From NCBI RefSeq assembly GCF_000157895.3, contig NC_022663.1, positions 4,154,001 to 4,218,000 of the forward strand: a stretch of DNA of 64,000 nucleotides, given 5' to 3'. Below are positions 35,353-44,439 of this stretch, piece after piece. The DNA is from Mycobacterium kansasii ATCC 12478 (GTDB lineage Bacteria; Actinomycetota; Actinomycetes; Mycobacteriales; Mycobacteriaceae). Both the position numbers and the translations under genes were made by a program. Below the pieces are notes generated by a model, which made no database searches, had not been told where the DNA came from, and saw nothing but the letters and a program-made list of their open reading frames with translations. Position 1 is the first letter of the stretch. Every line of letters starts with the position of its first letter.

Positions 35353-37464
35353 TCATTGGGCCCCCGCGGAATCGGCTGTGCTCGCCGTCAAAAATGGGCT
35401 CGGTTGGCCGTGCCAGGTGACGAGCAGTTCCTCCCGGGCCCGGGTGCACGCCACGAACAGCAGGCACCGTTCGCGTTCCAGGTCTTGCTCGTGGGTCTGC
35501 CTGTCTTCGTCGATCGGTGTGACGGCGTTCGCCGCCGGCACGAACTTGGCGCCGACCCCGGCGACGCCCACGCAGCGAAACTCCAGACCTTTCATGCGGT
35601 GCATGGTTCCGACGTGGACGGCGTCGTCTTTGGTCGACGCTTTCGCGAGGTCGACGGTCTTGATGCCCATGGCCTTCAAAGCGTCGGCCACTTTGGAGCC
35701 GAACCACTTGGCCCGCACCGCGATTCCGATCTCGGAAGGGGCGACGCCGCTGTTGATCCACTCGTTGACCGTTGAGGCGATGAACCGCGTCTCGGCGTCG
35801 AGCTTGTCGAAGCCCTGCAGTCTCGGCGGGGCGCCGTGGACGTAGGATCGGCAGCCGGCGATGGAGTCAAGACCACCCTCCATGTCGTCGATGCGTTCGC
35901 CGCGGAGCAGCCCGAGACTCCAGCCGAGGATCTCCGCGGTGGTTCGGTAGTTCAGGTTCAGCCGTGTCGACCGGCCGGCGATGTTGATCCCGACGTCGCG
36001 AAGGCTCACCCGGTTGTTGTAGATGCGTTGATGGGTATCCCCGGCGATGAAGATGTCGTCGGGGGCTTCGGCGACCGCGGCCCGCAGCAGCCGCCACTGG
36101 TCGGGGCTGAGGTCTTGGGCCTCGTCGATCACGATGTGGCGGTACGGCTTGGTGGTGTCGGCCTCCAACAGGGCGGTGGCCTCCCGCCGGATGGTTTCGT
36201 GGGTCCATGCGCCGAGTTGGGTCAGCGCCTGCTCGAACTCCCACATCGCCTGCCACACTTGGGCCCGCTGCCGCGAGCCCAGCGCCCGACCCCGGCCGGT
36301 TCTCTTGGCGGAGAGGTAGGCCGCGGCGGTGCCGATGCGACGGGCCAGCACGACATGCCGCCATTCCTCGGCCAAGAACACGTCGGTGAAGGGCAATCCC
36401 AGCTTGTCGATGATGCTGAGCCACAGTCCCTTATCGTCGTCGGCGTTCAGCAGGTTCGGGGGACCGTGCTTGCGGCGAAAGATCCGGTGCGCCAACCGGT
36501 CTACGTTGGACACCTCGATCCGTTCGTCGACCTCGTCGTCATCGACGATCATGTCCAGGCCAGAGCGCAGGGTGTCGGTCAGTGTGGAGGTGAAGGTGGT
36601 GACCAAGACGCGGCCTTCATTCCGTTTGGCGAGCACGTGCGCCCGGTGCAGCACCACCACGGTCTTGCCGGTGCCCGGGCCGCCGGTCACCCGGGCCGGT
36701 CCCTTGTATGACGCGTCGACGACGGCACGTTGGGTGGGGTGGAGGTAGACCCGCCACGTCGCGAACGGGTAGGCGAAGACGTTCATGAGTTCTTCGGGAC
36801 CGTTGACGAGCACGACGCGGTCGCGGCTGCGTAGCACCGCCGCGTCCAGGTCCTCGGTGTCCACCGGTTCGTTCAGTATCTGAGCGCCGAGATCGGCCCA
36901 CACCTCGTCAGGGGTGAATCCGGCTGCCAGGCCGCACAATACGTCCCACTGTGTCTCGGGCAGAGCCGATTTGGCCTCATCGAGCTGTCCGGGGTTCGTC
37001 AGTGCGCGCGCGAAAGCTCGTGTCTTGTGGTCGATGCCGAGCCGGGTCAGGTCGGCGTCACTGATCTTGTCGAATAACCGCGATTCGGCCTTCTCGGCGG
37101 CCTTGGCCAGCTGGGGCAGCGCGCGGTCGATGGCCTCTTCGTCACGGATTTCGATGCCGCCGGTGGCGGTGTTCACCGAGACGTTGCTGCGCTGCGCCCA
37201 CGCGTAGGCGTCGTCATGCGGCAGCACCTTGAGCAGGGTGTAGACGTCACCGGCTTCCGGGGCCAGGATTATGCCGCGCCACGACTGGTCGATGCGGATC
37301 GAGCGGAACCGGGGGTTGCGGGCGTTGTTGATCTTTTCCAAATGCAGGCCGGTGTGAGTGGCGGTGTCGAACTCGTCGAAGACCTCGGTCACCCGTTTGG
37401 CGACGGGCTTCTCGAGCTTGACCAGGTCTGCGAGGAATCCTTTGTCGATGGCTAGTGTGGGCAT
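35353..37464 (-). CDS. UvrD/Rep-type helicase with N-terminal RelE/ParE-like domain
   Basis: The product has 703 residues. Residues 1-95 (FLADLVKLEKPVAKRVTEVF, then RSIRIDQSWRGIILAPEAGD and YTLLKVLPHDDAYAWAQ) fit the RelE/ParE toxin-like fold, here fused to a helicase. From about 235 the UvrD core follows: GGPGTGKTVV at 261-269, DEAQDLSPDQWR, AGDTHQRIYNNRVSLRDVGI, LNYRTT and the late segments MHRMKGLEFRCVG and FVACTRAREELLVTWHG. It starts 10 nt after the methylase stop, so it is the fourth gene of the leftward operon. Confidence 0.88.
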   Translation of the reverse strand: MPTLAIDKGFLADLVKLEKPVAKRVTEVFDEFDTATHTGLHLEKINNARNPRFRSIRIDQSWRGIILAPEAGDVYTLLKVLPHDDAYAWAQRSNVSVNTATGGIEIRDEEAIDRALPQLAKAAEKAESRLFDKISDADLTRLGIDHKTRAFARALTNPGQLDEAKSALPETQWDVLCGLAAGFTPDEVWADLGAQILNEPVDTEDLDAAVLRSRDRVVLVNGPEELMNVFAYPFATWRVYLHPTQRAVVDASYKGPARVTGGPGTGKTVVVLHRAHVLAKRNEGRVLVTTFTSTLTDTLRSGLDMIVDDDEVDERIEVSNVDRLAHRIFRRKHGPPNLLNADDDKGLWLSIIDKLGLPFTDVFLAEEWRHVVLARRIGTAAAYLSAKRTGRGRALGSRQRAQVWQAMWEFEQALTQLGAWTHETIRREATALLEADTTKPYRHIVIDEAQDLSPDQWRLLRAAVAEAPDDIFIAGDTHQRIYNNRVSLRDVGINIAGRSTRLNLNYRTTAEILGWSLGLLRGERIDDMEGGLDSIAGCRSYVHGAPPRLQGFDKLDAETRFIASTVNEWINSGVAPSEIGIAVRAKWFGSKVADALKAMGIKTVDLAKASTKDDAVHVGTMHRMKGLEFRCVGVAGVGAKFVPAANAVTPIDEDRQTHEQDLERERCLLFVACTRAREELLVTWHGQPSPFLTASTADSAGAQ

Positions 37465-37474
37465 TTCTTTCTAC

Positions 37475-40400
37475 TCACTTGCTGTGACGGGGGCCTTCGC
37501 CGGCAGGGGGGTCCGCGAAGGGCTTCCATCCCTTGCCGCCGTGGGCGATTGCGTACGCCATGCGGTCGTACGCTTCGAGAACGAGACGACGGGTGCGGTA
37601 TTCGCCGTAGTCGCGTTCCTCGTACTTGCGGACGACGGGGAAAGAGTCCAGGACATGTTCCGCCTCGCCGCGGTTGAGGCCATAGACATGGAGGAACGCT
37701 GCGTCAAGGTCGGCGCGTAGAAGTGCCCGGCGCTCGGGATGCCAGCGGAAGGGCGGGCCGTCGTCACCGAGGTCTTCGGCGTAGCGCTTGAGACGCCAAG
37801 AGGTGTAGGAAAGTTCGAGGACGTAGGGCCGAGTCCAGTCGGCGAGAGTTGTTTCTGTGTGCCAAGGTGTCTCCGCTGCGAACTCGTCCGGCGTCGGGCA
37901 TGAAAGTTGCTTAGTTGCGAAGTAGTTGACGTGTGATCCGCTGATTTTCTGTTTGGCTACAAAGTCGAACGCCAACGATGACCACACGGCATGCAAGAGC
38001 GGTGCTAGCTCAGGCTTTGCCAATATGACGACGTAGAAAGAGTTGCCAACAGCTGTCATTGGTAACACGGCGGGTACGAATGTACGTTCATTGCTAGCGT
38101 TCGTGATATCGCGCCAACCAAGCAGCCAGTTACGGTCCCATCGTCCGTCGAGAGCCGCGTTTAATTCAGGTCGTTCAACCCAGTAACGACTTAAAGGTTC
38201 GATGTTAGGGTCGTCATGCTGCTCTGCGGTCAGCCGAGGAAGCGTACCCTTATTCAACTGCGCCTGGGTGGCGCCGTTGTAGGAAGCGTATCGGTGGTCA
38301 AAGTGGCCGAGAATTTTGGCCTCGTATAGTGGCACATACTCCTTGCCGGCACGTTCGTAGGACCACCCGTTGAATGTTGCGTCACTAAGGTCATCGGCCT
38401 GATGAAACAGCCCCGAGTCGTTGGTCATGTCGAAGAGCCGCGCAAACGACAAACCCCAGCCGTTGCCTTGCGGGTCGTCGTCGCGGACGAGGACGGGATG
38501 ACGCGAATAGATACCGAGTGTGATGTCGGCGTCGACTTGGCTGCGGAATATAGGCAGGGTGCCGGTGTTCGGGTTCAGCTTTAGAACTTCTGATGCGGCG
38601 AGTTCGAAGCGTCGCGACGGCACATCAGTCAGGTAGCGTGTGTAGAAAGCGAACCGCGTTCGTGAAACTTTGCTCGCAACACCGCGCATTGCAGTTACCG
38701 CGAATCGCAACTGGTTATGTACGTCACGGAAGATCTTCGCTTCGTTCTCGAAGTCATAGAAGGCAGAAAGCCTTCGATTGCTCAGCGTGTCAGCAAAGAA
38801 CGGCGCGGTGGTCTTGTCGGTCGCCAGCCCGGTCGGGCTGATGATCCCGGCAGCACCACTCGGCCCAGTGACGGTGCGCATCGTCTCGGCGAAAACGCTG
38901 TAGGTATTCACATCGCCGCGCCCGGTCAGCGGATAGCGACCACTCTTGAGCAACAGATGCGCGGTGGCATCGGACTGCCGCAGTGCCGCGTGGTAGGCCA
39001 CGAACAGGTCGGGGTCACCGTCAGCCAGTTGGTCGATCATCTTCTTACGGATCGCGGCGGTGGCCGCGCCCTCGATATCGGAGCGGCCGGCGTTGCCGAA
39101 GAACTCCTTGTCTTGGATCTTGACGCGCTCCCACGGCGGATTGCCCACCACACAGGAGAACCCGCCGGTCCACCCGGTAGCAGGGTCAGCGCTGCCGTCG
39201 TCGGGGACGGTGAAGATGCCCGGGAACTCCAAATGCCAATGGAAGAACCGATATTGGCGCGCCAGGCTTTCGACCAGCGATTTGACGGTCGCAGGCACCG
39301 ATTCCGGGTTCTCGGCCAAATCGCGCAGGGTGCCATGGGTAATCCCCTGCCCGGACGTCGTCGCACCGGTCTTGGGTTGGACGAACGCGGCGCACCACGC
39401 GTCGGCGACGAGTTTGGCGGCCTTGAGGTCGGGATCCTCTTCCAGTCGGCGCCAAGCGTCGGCGCGGGCGCGCATGGCCGCCACCGTCGCGGCGGCGCCG
39501 GTGTCGGCCTCGTGGGCGGCCTTGCTGAACTGGGTGGTCTCGACATTGAGCGTCTCGGAGCCGAACATGTTGAGCTGTTCGGCATTCGCTTCGCGTTCGG
39601 AATTGTTGCGGGCCTTGAGCTTCGACGTCCAGGTCTTGTCGTCGTCGCCGAGTGCCACGAACGCGGCGTCGGGAATGTTGTGGCGCAGCAACTCCGGCGT
39701 GGTGCCCAGCAGCGCGTTGCCGACCCGGAAGTGGGAGTCCAAGAAGGGGAATGGCCGATCGGCATCGAACGCCTCCAGCCACAGCGCCACCTTGGTGATC
39801 TCGATGGCCAGGTCGTTGAGGTCGACCCCGTAGACGCAGTGTTCGATGACGTCGGCCGTGGCCGCGCGCAGCGCCGCTGGGGCAGGTTCGGTGTCCCCGG
39901 TGCGCACGGTGGCCAGTGCAGCGGCGATCCGGCGCGCCGCGGCGACCACGAAATGCCCGCTGCCGCAGGCAGGATCGACCACGGACAGGTCCAGCAGCGC
40001 CGCCTCGGGATCCGCCGAGCGCAGCGCCTCGTCGATCAGCGGATTCAGCGCCTCGTCGAGCACCAATGCGATCAGCTCCGAGGGCGTGTAGTAGGAGCCG
40101 GACTTCTTGCGCTCGCTGCCGGTGGCGACGTCGAGGGTGAAGGTGCGATCGTCGGCGTTGTATCGGGGCGTGTAGGCCAGCAGCGACTCGTACATGCCGC
40201 CGAGTTCCTCGCTGTCGAGGTTGCGGTAGTCGACGGGCCGCGGCGTGCCGGTGACAGGGTCCTCGATTTGCGCCAGCGCGCGGACCGCGGCCAGGAAGGC
40301 CCGATTCGGCAGTTTGGCCCCCTCCAGGATGCTCAACGCGTCACGCGAAAACAGCGTCGCGCCAAGGCCGCTCAGCCCGAGCTCCGCCAGCCCGTCCCCG

Positions 40401-41575
40401 GAGAGGGCGTCGGTGACGATCTGATGGGCTTCCCACAAATCGGTGTGCCAGCCGCCGATCGGGGTGCCGGCCAGACGGCGCAGCCGCGCGGTCGAGAAGT
40501 AGTCCGCATAGAGGGAGCGGGCGTCGGCCGACGCCGCCGCGCCGTGCAGCAGGTCGCGGTCCTCCACGACGAACAGCACGATCAGCCGGTAGGCGATCCG
40601 CAGCAGCGCTCGCTGCAGGTCGCGGTCGGCGTCGCTGGCCACCCCCAGCGCTTCGCGCAAGGCGGTGTTGGCCGGGTGGGACACGAATCCGGTGCCCAAC
40701 TCGTGTAGGGCCGCGGCGACCCCCTGCTGCAGGTTCAGCAGGGCTCGGGCGCCGTCGTCGATCGCGGTGCGGCGCCACCGCTCCAGCCAGCAGTTGTCGA
40801 GCTTGAGGCTGACCGGTTCGGCATCGCCTTCCTCGGCCTCCTCGCCATCCGCGGCGGCCACTTTCGCGGCGTGCTCGTCGAGCCGGGGCGCGAACCGGCT
40901 GGCGTGCAGGATCAGGAACAGCAGCCGGAAGTCGGCGTAGAGCTGGTCGGCGAAGATCGCGTCCAGGTCGAACTCCACGTAGGACTGCCGGGTCAGGCTG
41001 GACGCGTCGCGCAGCAGCCGCAGCCGGTGGCCGTTGGACAGAATCCCCCACAGCGAGTTGTGTTCACGGTTGAGGTAGTCCTGCAGCATGGACTGCGGGG
41101 CACGCGCCGTTACCGACGGAGTCTTGGTGTCGAGGTCGATTCCGGCTCCGACGAGGTGGATTGGAACCCACGCCGACGGGTTGGCAGCGTCGGGCCATGA
41201 AACCCGATGGGAGATGGGGAAATTCGGGGCCATCGATTCACCCAGACCGGGCTGCACCGACAACCCGCCGCCGACCACTTCGGGGCGACCCCAGCCAAGT
41301 TCGTACAGCAGTGGCAGCAACCATTTTTCGCGGGTGAGCTTGATGGCGGGGTCGCCTTCGGGTAGCCGGCTCAGCATGGTGCGCCACTGCAGGTGGGCGG
41401 CAAGCATAGCCTCCCAGGCCCGGGCGATGGCGCCGTTGACCGTCATGCCGGGCGGTAGGTCGTACTCCCCGGCGGATTGGCCCGGCATGCGCACTTCGCT
41501 GACGCGGGGGATCGCCTCGGCGGGCAACGCGGTGCCCACGATCCGGACCGCGCGGAACACGGATGGGGTGCTCAT
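37475..41575 (-). CDS. Large Eco57I/PglX-type N6-adenine DNA methyltransferase
   Basis: The product has 1366 residues. AdoMet motif I is VDPACGSGHF near 533-542, preceded by the family segment GSYYTPSELIALVLDEALNP. The catalytic motif IV is GNPPWERV near 808-815. Later regions (NTYSVFAETMRTVTGPSG, GLATDKTTAPFFADTLSNRR) resemble the target-recognition half of PglX/DrmMI and type IIG enzymes. I see no clear endonuclease motif in the N-terminal 450 residues. Its ATG overlaps the stop of the SNF2 gene by 4 nt (ATGA). It is presumed to mark self DNA for the island. Confidence 0.88.
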   Translation of the reverse strand: MSTPSVFRAVRIVGTALPAEAIPRVSEVRMPGQSAGEYDLPPGMTVNGAIARAWEAMLAAHLQWRTMLSRLPEGDPAIKLTREKWLLPLLYELGWGRPEVVGGGLSVQPGLGESMAPNFPISHRVSWPDAANPSAWVPIHLVGAGIDLDTKTPSVTARAPQSMLQDYLNREHNSLWGILSNGHRLRLLRDASSLTRQSYVEFDLDAIFADQLYADFRLLFLILHASRFAPRLDEHAAKVAAADGEEAEEGDAEPVSLKLDNCWLERWRRTAIDDGARALLNLQQGVAAALHELGTGFVSHPANTALREALGVASDADRDLQRALLRIAYRLIVLFVVEDRDLLHGAAASADARSLYADYFSTARLRRLAGTPIGGWHTDLWEAHQIVTDALSGDGLAELGLSGLGATLFSRDALSILEGAKLPNRAFLAAVRALAQIEDPVTGTPRPVDYRNLDSEELGGMYESLLAYTPRYNADDRTFTLDVATGSERKKSGSYYTPSELIALVLDEALNPLIDEALRSADPEAALLDLSVVDPACGSGHFVVAAARRIAAALATVRTGDTEPAPAALRAATADVIEHCVYGVDLNDLAIEITKVALWLEAFDADRPFPFLDSHFRVGNALLGTTPELLRHNIPDAAFVALGDDDKTWTSKLKARNNSEREANAEQLNMFGSETLNVETTQFSKAAHEADTGAAATVAAMRARADAWRRLEEDPDLKAAKLVADAWCAAFVQPKTGATTSGQGITHGTLRDLAENPESVPATVKSLVESLARQYRFFHWHLEFPGIFTVPDDGSADPATGWTGGFSCVVGNPPWERVKIQDKEFFGNAGRSDIEGAATAAIRKKMIDQLADGDPDLFVAYHAALRQSDATAHLLLKSGRYPLTGRGDVNTYSVFAETMRTVTGPSGAAGIISPTGLATDKTTAPFFADTLSNRRLSAFYDFENEAKIFRDVHNQLRFAVTAMRGVASKVSRTRFAFYTRYLTDVPSRRFELAASEVLKLNPNTGTLPIFRSQVDADITLGIYSRHPVLVRDDDPQGNGWGLSFARLFDMTNDSGLFHQADDLSDATFNGWSYERAGKEYVPLYEAKILGHFDHRYASYNGATQAQLNKGTLPRLTAEQHDDPNIEPLSRYWVERPELNAALDGRWDRNWLLGWRDITNASNERTFVPAVLPMTAVGNSFYVVILAKPELAPLLHAVWSSLAFDFVAKQKISGSHVNYFATKQLSCPTPDEFAAETPWHTETTLADWTRPYVLELSYTSWRLKRYAEDLGDDGPPFRWHPERRALLRADLDAAFLHVYGLNRGEAEHVLDSFPVVRKYEERDYGEYRTRRLVLEAYDRMAYAIAHGGKGWKPFADPPAGEGPRHSK

Positions 41576-44439
41576 CGGGAACTCGCCTCGGGCAGAAAGA
41601 CGTACACACCGAGCACATCGGCCGGTGGAAGGAACTTCACCGCGGGAGCGCGCCCCGCCGCCTTCGACGCCGCGCGCACCGCCTGGTGTTCGGCGACCAG
41701 GCTTTCGGCGGCCACCTGCCCCGCCTGGGCGAGATGATCGGCCAACGCGGGGAGCCGCCCGAGCGCCCTGCCGAGTTGGGCTCGCGCCAATGCGTCATCC
41801 ACGTTGCCGGAGGGCGTGAGCGCCAACAGCGCGTCGACGTCGGATTGCGCCAGCCAGGTCAGGGTGTCCCCGCTTGCCGTGAAGGCGGCGAACCGCGCTT
41901 CCTCGGCGACCTGGGTGACCGTGGTGTTGGAACCCGGGATGGTGATCTCCAGCCGGTGGCGAACCACCAGCAGCGTCGTGACCTTGTCGACGCCCTTGGC
42001 GCGCATGACACCCGCCCGCCGCGCGGGCCGGGCGGCCGCGTCCAGGCGGCTGTCGAGCGCGGCGTCCAGCACATAGCGGGACAGTGACTCCACCGTCGGA
42101 TCGGTGCGGTTGAGCACGCAGTGCCCGGCCGGCACTGGCAGCGACCGGTGGAAATGCAGGCGATTGTCCTTGGTCGGCGGAAGCTGGTCGCGTACCGCCG
42201 GCGGCAAGGTGTCGACGCGGGCCGTGAACCCGTCCGCGGTGTCGGCGACCTTGGCGCCCAAAAGCGATAGCGCTGTGCGAGTGAAGGTTTCGATTTCGGC
42301 GGGTCCACCGAGCGCGCGGCGGACTTCGATGATGGCGTGCTCGACGACGTCGGGCTTGAGCCCCGCCTGGCGGAACCGCGACCGCGAAGCCTTCTCCCGT
42401 TCGGCGGCATTGACCCACTGCACTTGCACCTCGTCGGCCAGCGAGGCGGAGGTGGCCTCGGCGAAGTCCAGGGTCAACTGTTCGGCGTCCTTGCCGCGCA
42501 GCAGCAGCGACTCCCAGATCGCCTTCATCACCGTGGTGGGGTCGACGGGTACCGGCACCGAGACGCCGGTGCTGCGCTGGATGTTCTTGTGCCGCCGGAT
42601 CAGGACCTCAAGCACGATGCCGTCGATTCCGTTGTCCTCGCCGAAGTAGGTGACGGTGCGCACGACGGGCGCACCCTGGCCGAACCGGTCGATGCGGCCC
42701 TCCCGCTGTTCGTGTCGAGTGGGGTTCCAGGCCAGGTCGTAGTGGACGACGGCGGTGAAACCCTCCTGCAGGTTGATGCCCTCCGACAGGCAGTCGGTCG
42801 CGATCAGCAGTCGCGGTCCGTCGTGTGCGGTCAGTGCGTCGACGCGTTCCTCGCGTTCCTCCGGGGCGAGGTTTCCGGTGACCGCGTCGATCTGCAGGTC
42901 GGGAATTCTCGTCAGCGCGGTGCGGAGGTGTTCGGCGAGATAGTCGGCGGTCGGGATGAAGCGGCAGAAGACGATCGGGTGGTAGCCCTCGGCGATCAGT
43001 TCCTTGACCAACGGGACGAGCCGCTTGAGCTTGGCGTCGGACCGCACGCCTTTCAAAGCCGCTGCGGCCCCGGCCAATTCGCGCAACCGCCGGCACGCAC
43101 CGGTTGACGGCGCGTCGACGTCACCGGTATCGGCGCCGACGGTGACGTCTTCTCCTTCCATGGTGTCGTCCAGATCGGAGTCCAGTACCCGGGGCTCGGC
43201 GAACGCGTCGACCTCGTCTTGGTTCTCGACGGCTGCGACCGCGGAGCGGTTGAGCAGGGTCTGTTCGGCCGCGGCCGGGCTGGAGGCCAGGCAACGCAGC
43301 AGCGCGATCGCCGACCACCAGCGCACCCGCTGGCGGACGGCGCTGAGTTTGGGGTCGGCTACCTGCTCGCGCACGTAATCCATGACGTCGTCGAACAGCG
43401 CCCGGTAGGCCGGGGTGAGCTTGTAGGCGGTCTCGGTGGTCTCGCGCTTGGGGAACGGGGTGTCCTCGTCCAGGTACTCGCGGATGTCGGCGCGCTGCCG
43501 CTGAATCATGAACTTGGCCAACAGCTTCCGGTCGTCCTCGCGGTCGCGTCCGGACAGGTCGGTGGGCAGCTCGGGCAGGCGGCGGTCGAGCAGCCCGATG
43601 AGCGACTGCCACGCCGTGTCGTCGCCGCTGTGCGGGGTGCCCGTCAGCAGCAGCAGATGACGGCCGGGATCGTCGGCGAGCTTGCGTAACAGCGTGTAGC
43701 GCAGCTGCGTTTGGGCCGATCTGGCCGTGCCCGCATGCGGCACACAGCTATGCGCCTCGTCGACGATCACCAATTCGGGGCAATGCAACGCGAACTCGTC
43801 GCGGCGGGTGCGTTGCTTGATGAAATCGGTGGAGATCACCAGATGCGGGTGGTGCTCATAGACGTTGGAGCCGAAGGGCACGCTGCGCATCAGCCGGTTC
43901 ACGGTCGACGGCAACAGCAGCTGGGCGCCGATGCCGAACTTGTCGCGCAGCTCGTGTTGCCACTGCGGAGCCAACTGCGGCGAGCACAGCACGACCATGC
44001 GTTGGGCATTCCCGGTCGCCAGCAGTTCCGCGGCGATCAGTCCCGCCTCCACCGTCTTGCCGATGCCGACGCCGTCGGCGATCAGCAGCCTTGTGGTCTC
44101 CTGGGCCGCCGCCATCATCAGCGGCACCAGCTGATAGTTGCGCGGTGTTACGGCCAGGCCGGCGAAGGAGCGGAACGGGCCGCCGCTGCCGCGAAACGAT
44201 AGCCGCAGTGCATCCCGCAGCAGCCGGGCCCGGCTGGCATCGCCACGGTCGTCGACGGTGGGCGGCTCGAACCTGGCCGCCGCGAACTCGTCGACATCGG
44301 GCAGCAGCACCGTGGTTTCGTCCTCGTGGCCACCGAGTGGACGCACCAGCAGCGCTCCGGGCGGTGAGCCCGGCAAGACCAGCCAGTCCCGTCCGCGGGC
44401 GTTGACGAGACCGCCTGCCGCGTACTCAGTGACCGTCAT
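41572..44439 (-). CDS. SNF2-family ATPase/helicase (DrmD-like)
   Basis: The product has 955 residues. Walker A is DGVGIGKT at 122-129 and DEAH at 227-230, with LLTGTPHSGDDTAWQSLIGL; the C-terminal helicase half contains LIATDCLSEGINLQEGF and ARHEQREGRIDR-like NPTRHEQREGRIDRFGQG. The C-terminal 250 residues form the long accessory region common to RapA/DrmD-like proteins. It overlaps both neighbours by 4 nt. SNF2 proteins in DISARM-type systems translocate along phage DNA; the role here is inferred from that. Confidence 0.88.
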   Translation of the reverse strand: MTVTEYAAGGLVNARGRDWLVLPGSPPGALLVRPLGGHEDETTVLLPDVDEFAAARFEPPTVDDRGDASRARLLRDALRLSFRGSGGPFRSFAGLAVTPRNYQLVPLMMAAAQETTRLLIADGVGIGKTVEAGLIAAELLATGNAQRMVVLCSPQLAPQWQHELRDKFGIGAQLLLPSTVNRLMRSVPFGSNVYEHHPHLVISTDFIKQRTRRDEFALHCPELVIVDEAHSCVPHAGTARSAQTQLRYTLLRKLADDPGRHLLLLTGTPHSGDDTAWQSLIGLLDRRLPELPTDLSGRDREDDRKLLAKFMIQRQRADIREYLDEDTPFPKRETTETAYKLTPAYRALFDDVMDYVREQVADPKLSAVRQRVRWWSAIALLRCLASSPAAAEQTLLNRSAVAAVENQDEVDAFAEPRVLDSDLDDTMEGEDVTVGADTGDVDAPSTGACRRLRELAGAAAALKGVRSDAKLKRLVPLVKELIAEGYHPIVFCRFIPTADYLAEHLRTALTRIPDLQIDAVTGNLAPEEREERVDALTAHDGPRLLIATDCLSEGINLQEGFTAVVHYDLAWNPTRHEQREGRIDRFGQGAPVVRTVTYFGEDNGIDGIVLEVLIRRHKNIQRSTGVSVPVPVDPTTVMKAIWESLLLRGKDAEQLTLDFAEATSASLADEVQVQWVNAAEREKASRSRFRQAGLKPDVVEHAIIEVRRALGGPAEIETFTRTALSLLGAKVADTADGFTARVDTLPPAVRDQLPPTKDNRLHFHRSLPVPAGHCVLNRTDPTVESLSRYVLDAALDSRLDAAARPARRAGVMRAKGVDKVTTLLVVRHRLEITIPGSNTTVTQVAEEARFAAFTASGDTLTWLAQSDVDALLALTPSGNVDDALARAQLGRALGRLPALADHLAQAGQVAAESLVAEHQAVRAASKAAGRAPAVKFLPPADVLGVYVFLPEASSR

